Shown here piece by piece: positions 20,654 to 22,430 of a DNA stretch of 22,430 bases. Below the pieces are notes generated by a model. The model did no database searches. It saw only the letters and a list, made by a program, of their open reading frames with translations, and was not told the DNA's origin. The translations under genes were made by a program, and so were the position numbers. Each line of letters starts with the position of its first letter. Position 1 is the stretch's first letter. This DNA is from Ephemerocybe angulata (taxonomy: Eukaryota; Basidiomycota; Agaricomycetes; Agaricales; Psathyrellaceae): assembly GCA_013368325.1 (NCBI GenBank), contig JAACJK010000249.1:1-22430 (forward strand), in the 5' to 3' direction.

Positions 20654-20900
20654 CAGAGTGCTCGCGCAGCTCCAAGTTCGGGGATGGCTCTACGATGCCT
20701 GAGATCAGAGAAAAAGTGGAAATCGAAGAAATGGACTCACCGAAGGCTAGAATGAAAACTATTCAGAGTGCTTGCGCAGCTCCCCGCGTCAGACCAACAT
20801 CGTCTAGTCGACCCGAATAAACGAGCTCACCGAGGGCCAGAATGAACCATTCAGAGTGCTTGCGCAGCTCCCGTGCTGGACTAGCATCGGCTAGTACCCA
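20654..20900 (-). repeat. Tandem exon-like repeat, three copies
   Basis: GGAGCTGCGC(A/G)AGCACTCTG (minus strand) occurs at 20871-20852, 20783-20764 and 20673-20654, spaced 88 and 110 bp. The first two copies are alike for about 80 bp each, extending to GGTGAGY donor-like ends near 20830 and 20740. In the copy at 20871 the unit reads ELRKHSEWFILAL up to a GGTGAGC. In the next copy the same frame hits TAG after ELRKHSE. In the third only ELREHS is kept. The pattern resembles a tandemly duplicated small exon with its splice donor, now partly decayed. Confidence 0.8.
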
Positions 20901-21023
20901 ACCCAGCTCAATCCATGCGAAAGTTGCGGGGAGAGAGATGTAGGAGACGCGACCCGAGCATCCGAAGGATGCTCGGGACGCGTCGACGTGGCAGCTGGTT
21001 TGGGGACTTGCATGACGATGTAC
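20763..21023 (-). other. 86-codon open stretch without an ATG
   Basis: Between a TAG just beyond 21023 and the TGA at 20765-20763 the minus strand is open for 86 codons. It reads through the hairpin at 20946-20984 (SRASFGCSGR), then LPATFAWIELGWVLADASPA, RELRKHSEWFILALGELVYS and GRLDDVGL. The composition is protein-like, but there is no in-frame ATG, so it would have to be an internal exon. It also crosses a GGTGAGC donor-like site. No family is recognised. Confidence 0.2.
20946..20984. other. Long hairpin, 18-bp arms
   Basis: GACGCGACCCGAGCATCC (20946-20963) pairs with GGATGCTCGGGACGCGTC (20967-20984) around GAA, with one mismatch at the seventh position from the outside. Its inner part matches the hairpin at 21170-21190. 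Confidence 0.92.
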
Positions 21024-21024
21024 C

Positions 21025-21046
21025 TATAGAAATTCGACCGCCGAGC
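21025..21046 (+). repeat. Dispersed motif, copy 9 (partial)
   Basis: TATAGAAATTCGACCGCCGA then GC keeps the core AGAAATTC and CCGCCGAGC but lacks the left part of the motif. A minus-strand GGTACAT donor-like word abuts it. Confidence 0.55.
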
Positions 21047-21169
21047 AATGAGAAACGATTAGTGGAATGCTAACATGCTGCAGCGACGTACCGAGCATCC
21101 TCTCCAATTCTCATGACCCTCAAATGCGACCTTCCTAACGTTGGTGGTGTTGTGGAAGACGCGAAGCAC

Positions 21170-21190
21170 CGAGCGTCCGAAGGACGCTCG
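21170..21190. other. Hairpin related to 20946-20984
   Basis: CGAGCGTCC and CGACGCTCG-type arms (GGACGCTCG, 21182-21190) pair perfectly around GAA (21179-21181). It is preceded by GACGCGAAGCAC, like the GACGCGACC that precedes the other hairpin. Its stem has G-C where the other has A-T. Confidence 0.88.
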
Positions 21191-21300
21191 TCCTCATCGT
21201 TGTGAAGTCCTTCTGGAGATGGATCATGTCGTTGGTGAAGATGATGGCCACAGTCTACCGGTACGTACCTGCACACCCGCTTCCTGACGTGGCATCGCCC

Positions 21301-21330
21301 GAGACGACAGAATTGACTTCGGCGAGAGGC
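21301..21330 (+). repeat. Dispersed motif, copy 10
   Basis: GAGACGACAGAATTGACTTC then GGCGAGAGGC. It is about 100 bp from the copy at 21400 and preceded on + by GGTACGTACC at 21260. Confidence 0.65.
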
Positions 21331-21399
21331 GTTGATTGTAGTTGAGAGCCTCCGAGTCGTTTCGATTAGTGTGACGTGTCGAGGAATCTTGAAGTTGCG

Positions 21400-21430
21400 C
21401 CGAGACGATAGAATCCGTCCGGCGAGCGAC
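21400..21430 (+). repeat. Dispersed motif, copy 11
   Basis: CCGAGACGATAGAATCCGTC then CGGCGAGCGAC, close to the family consensus. Confidence 0.75.
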
Positions 21431-21520
21431 CTTGAGGGATGATCCGGTGAGTCGTCGAGGTCAAAGCTATTTGTGGGACGTACCAGGCGAGGAGAGCGGC
21501 TGGTTGGACTGAGAACGCGC

Positions 21521-21550
21521 CAGGACGATAGAAATCCATCCGCGACCGGC
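21521..21550 (+). repeat. Dispersed motif, copy 12
   Basis: CAGGACGATAGAAATCCATC then CGCGACCGGC, close to the family consensus and paired with the inverted copy at 17283. Confidence 0.75.
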
Positions 21551-21571
21551 ACTGTCTTCTAGCCAGGTGAG

Positions 21572-22430
21572 CAATGAAGCCCAACGACGAACCTCAGACG
21601 AACGACCTTGACGCAACATATCTTCTTCCGGCGAGCGACGTGAGCGGAGGAGGGGTGAAGGTCACGAGACTCGAAGGTAGGAAGAGGCGTGACTGAGAGG
21701 GAAGAATCACGACGTATCGACGTCCGCTGAGCGAGAATATGGGGGAAAGAAGGTGGGTGGGGAAAATACAGAGTGGATTCGATAGACGACCCCCAACTGT
21801 TCGGACGGGACTTGGGAATAGCCAACGAGAAGGGAATTACTCATCCGGGTGTCAAAGCGGCGAGCCGAGCACCGCTCGAGACTGATGGGAGGGAGAAATG
21901 GTGGGCTCGCGTAAGGCAACGGAGTTGATGCTGGGCACTACGAGAACGACTTTGAGCTCAGGTTAATGTACATAGTATTTTGAAGTGTGCTGTGCAGCGT
22001 ATATCTTAACTTGACGGAGGGCAGGGAGAGAGAATAGAAGAAATGAGACGGGGAAGGACGAACGAAAGGCAATCGCGGACTCTGTATCATCTCGTGCAGA
22101 ATGATCTCTATTGGCAGGGTCGCGTCGGGTGTACGGCTACTTACACACACATAGCCCCACCGTTCAGCCATTCTCAAGTCTCTGTTCACGGTGGAGGGCA
22201 CGCAATTGGATGTATAGATTACCGTATTCTACAAGTATGATACCTATGAACAGCCTATATCGACGAGGAGGGGAGGGCGACGAAGGATGGCGACGGCGAA
22301 TGATAGACAACAGGTGCCGCGACGGAGCCGATAATTAACCACTATCAGCGCTTAGCGAGAGTTACGTTGTCGTCGAGAGGAGTTTTCAGAGCACTCCCCT
22401 CCAAGATATCTCGAGCCCTCGCGCGACACA
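21572..22430. other. No gene recognised at the right end
   Basis: Short frames on both strands (up to 88 residues) overlap one another and carry no recognisable motif. The + strand is purine-rich around 21.6-21.9 kb. A weak echo of the dispersed motif (TCTTCCGGCGAGCGACGTGAG) is near 21625. Confidence 0.45.

Larger units (their letters stand above)
21398..21571 (-). repeat. Inverted-repeat arm, partner at 17259-17445
   Basis: The reverse complement aligns across its length with 17259-17445. Conserved blocks are ACAGTGCCGGTCGCGG, ATTTCTATCGTC, GACGACTCACC, CCTCAAGGTCGC and GCCGGACG. The arms are about 4 kb apart. Confidence 0.85.

Noticed and set aside
9644..22430. Telomere-linked RecQ helicase or transposase genes, common near fungal chromosome ends
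   Set aside because: I looked for helicase-like or transposase-like conserved blocks in the longer frames and saw none.
9644..22430. tRNA or rRNA genes
   Set aside because: No B-box-like GGTTCGAATCC element with a matching cloverleaf, and no rRNA-like stretch was seen.

Overview
This looks like nuclear DNA of a filamentous fungus, most likely a basidiomycete. It is largely a repetitive, gene-poor, chromosome-end-like region. Three things point that way: a degraded gene for an MPDU1/PQ-loop protein of the dolichol-phosphate-mannose pathway, short (41-62 nt) introns with GTRNGT donors and CTAAC/CTGAC branch sites, and a satellite full of CCCTAA/CCTAAACC words that resemble the TTAGGG telomere repeat of most fungi. 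Nothing in the window looks bacterial or viral.

Layout. (1) Positions 1-9643 are one head-to-tail satellite array: seven complete units and a partial eighth. The unit is 1311 bp, or 1305 bp in the seventh, and internal copies appear identical. The + strand is very pyrimidine-rich. Each unit is itself a higher-order repeat made of two diverged but collinear halves (542 and 769 bp). The array stops immediately after a CACGTG site and is followed by a telomere-like word in the opposite orientation and a cluster of short palindromes. (2) Positions 9644-12988 hold no convincing gene. Within them, 10.5-11.4 kb carries five copies of a roughly 30-bp dispersed motif (centre GATAGAAATTCATCCG). (3) Positions 12989-13848 on the minus strand are an MPDU1-like pseudogene with at least three frame disruptions. 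(4) Positions 13.85-16.3 kb are unremarkable apart from a 56-bp tandem duplication. (5) Positions 16.5-17.14 kb on the minus strand hold the best candidate for an intact, spliced, unrecognised small gene, followed by a second short open frame. (6) Positions 17.26-17.45 kb form an inverted repeat pair with 21.40-21.57 kb. (7) Positions 17.7-20.0 kb contain several open stretches that could be decayed coding sequence, plus a degenerate direct repeat and strong palindromes. (8) Positions 20.64-21.55 kb hold a tandem exon-like repeat, two related hairpins that differ by a compensatory base pair, and four more copies of the dispersed motif.

No functional pathway can be assembled here. The only family I recognise is MPDU1, and that copy is broken. 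The strongest material is structural: a homogenised telomere-word-rich higher-order satellite, and next to it a decaying region with its own dispersed motif family. Gene calls other than the pseudogene are low confidence and are marked so.
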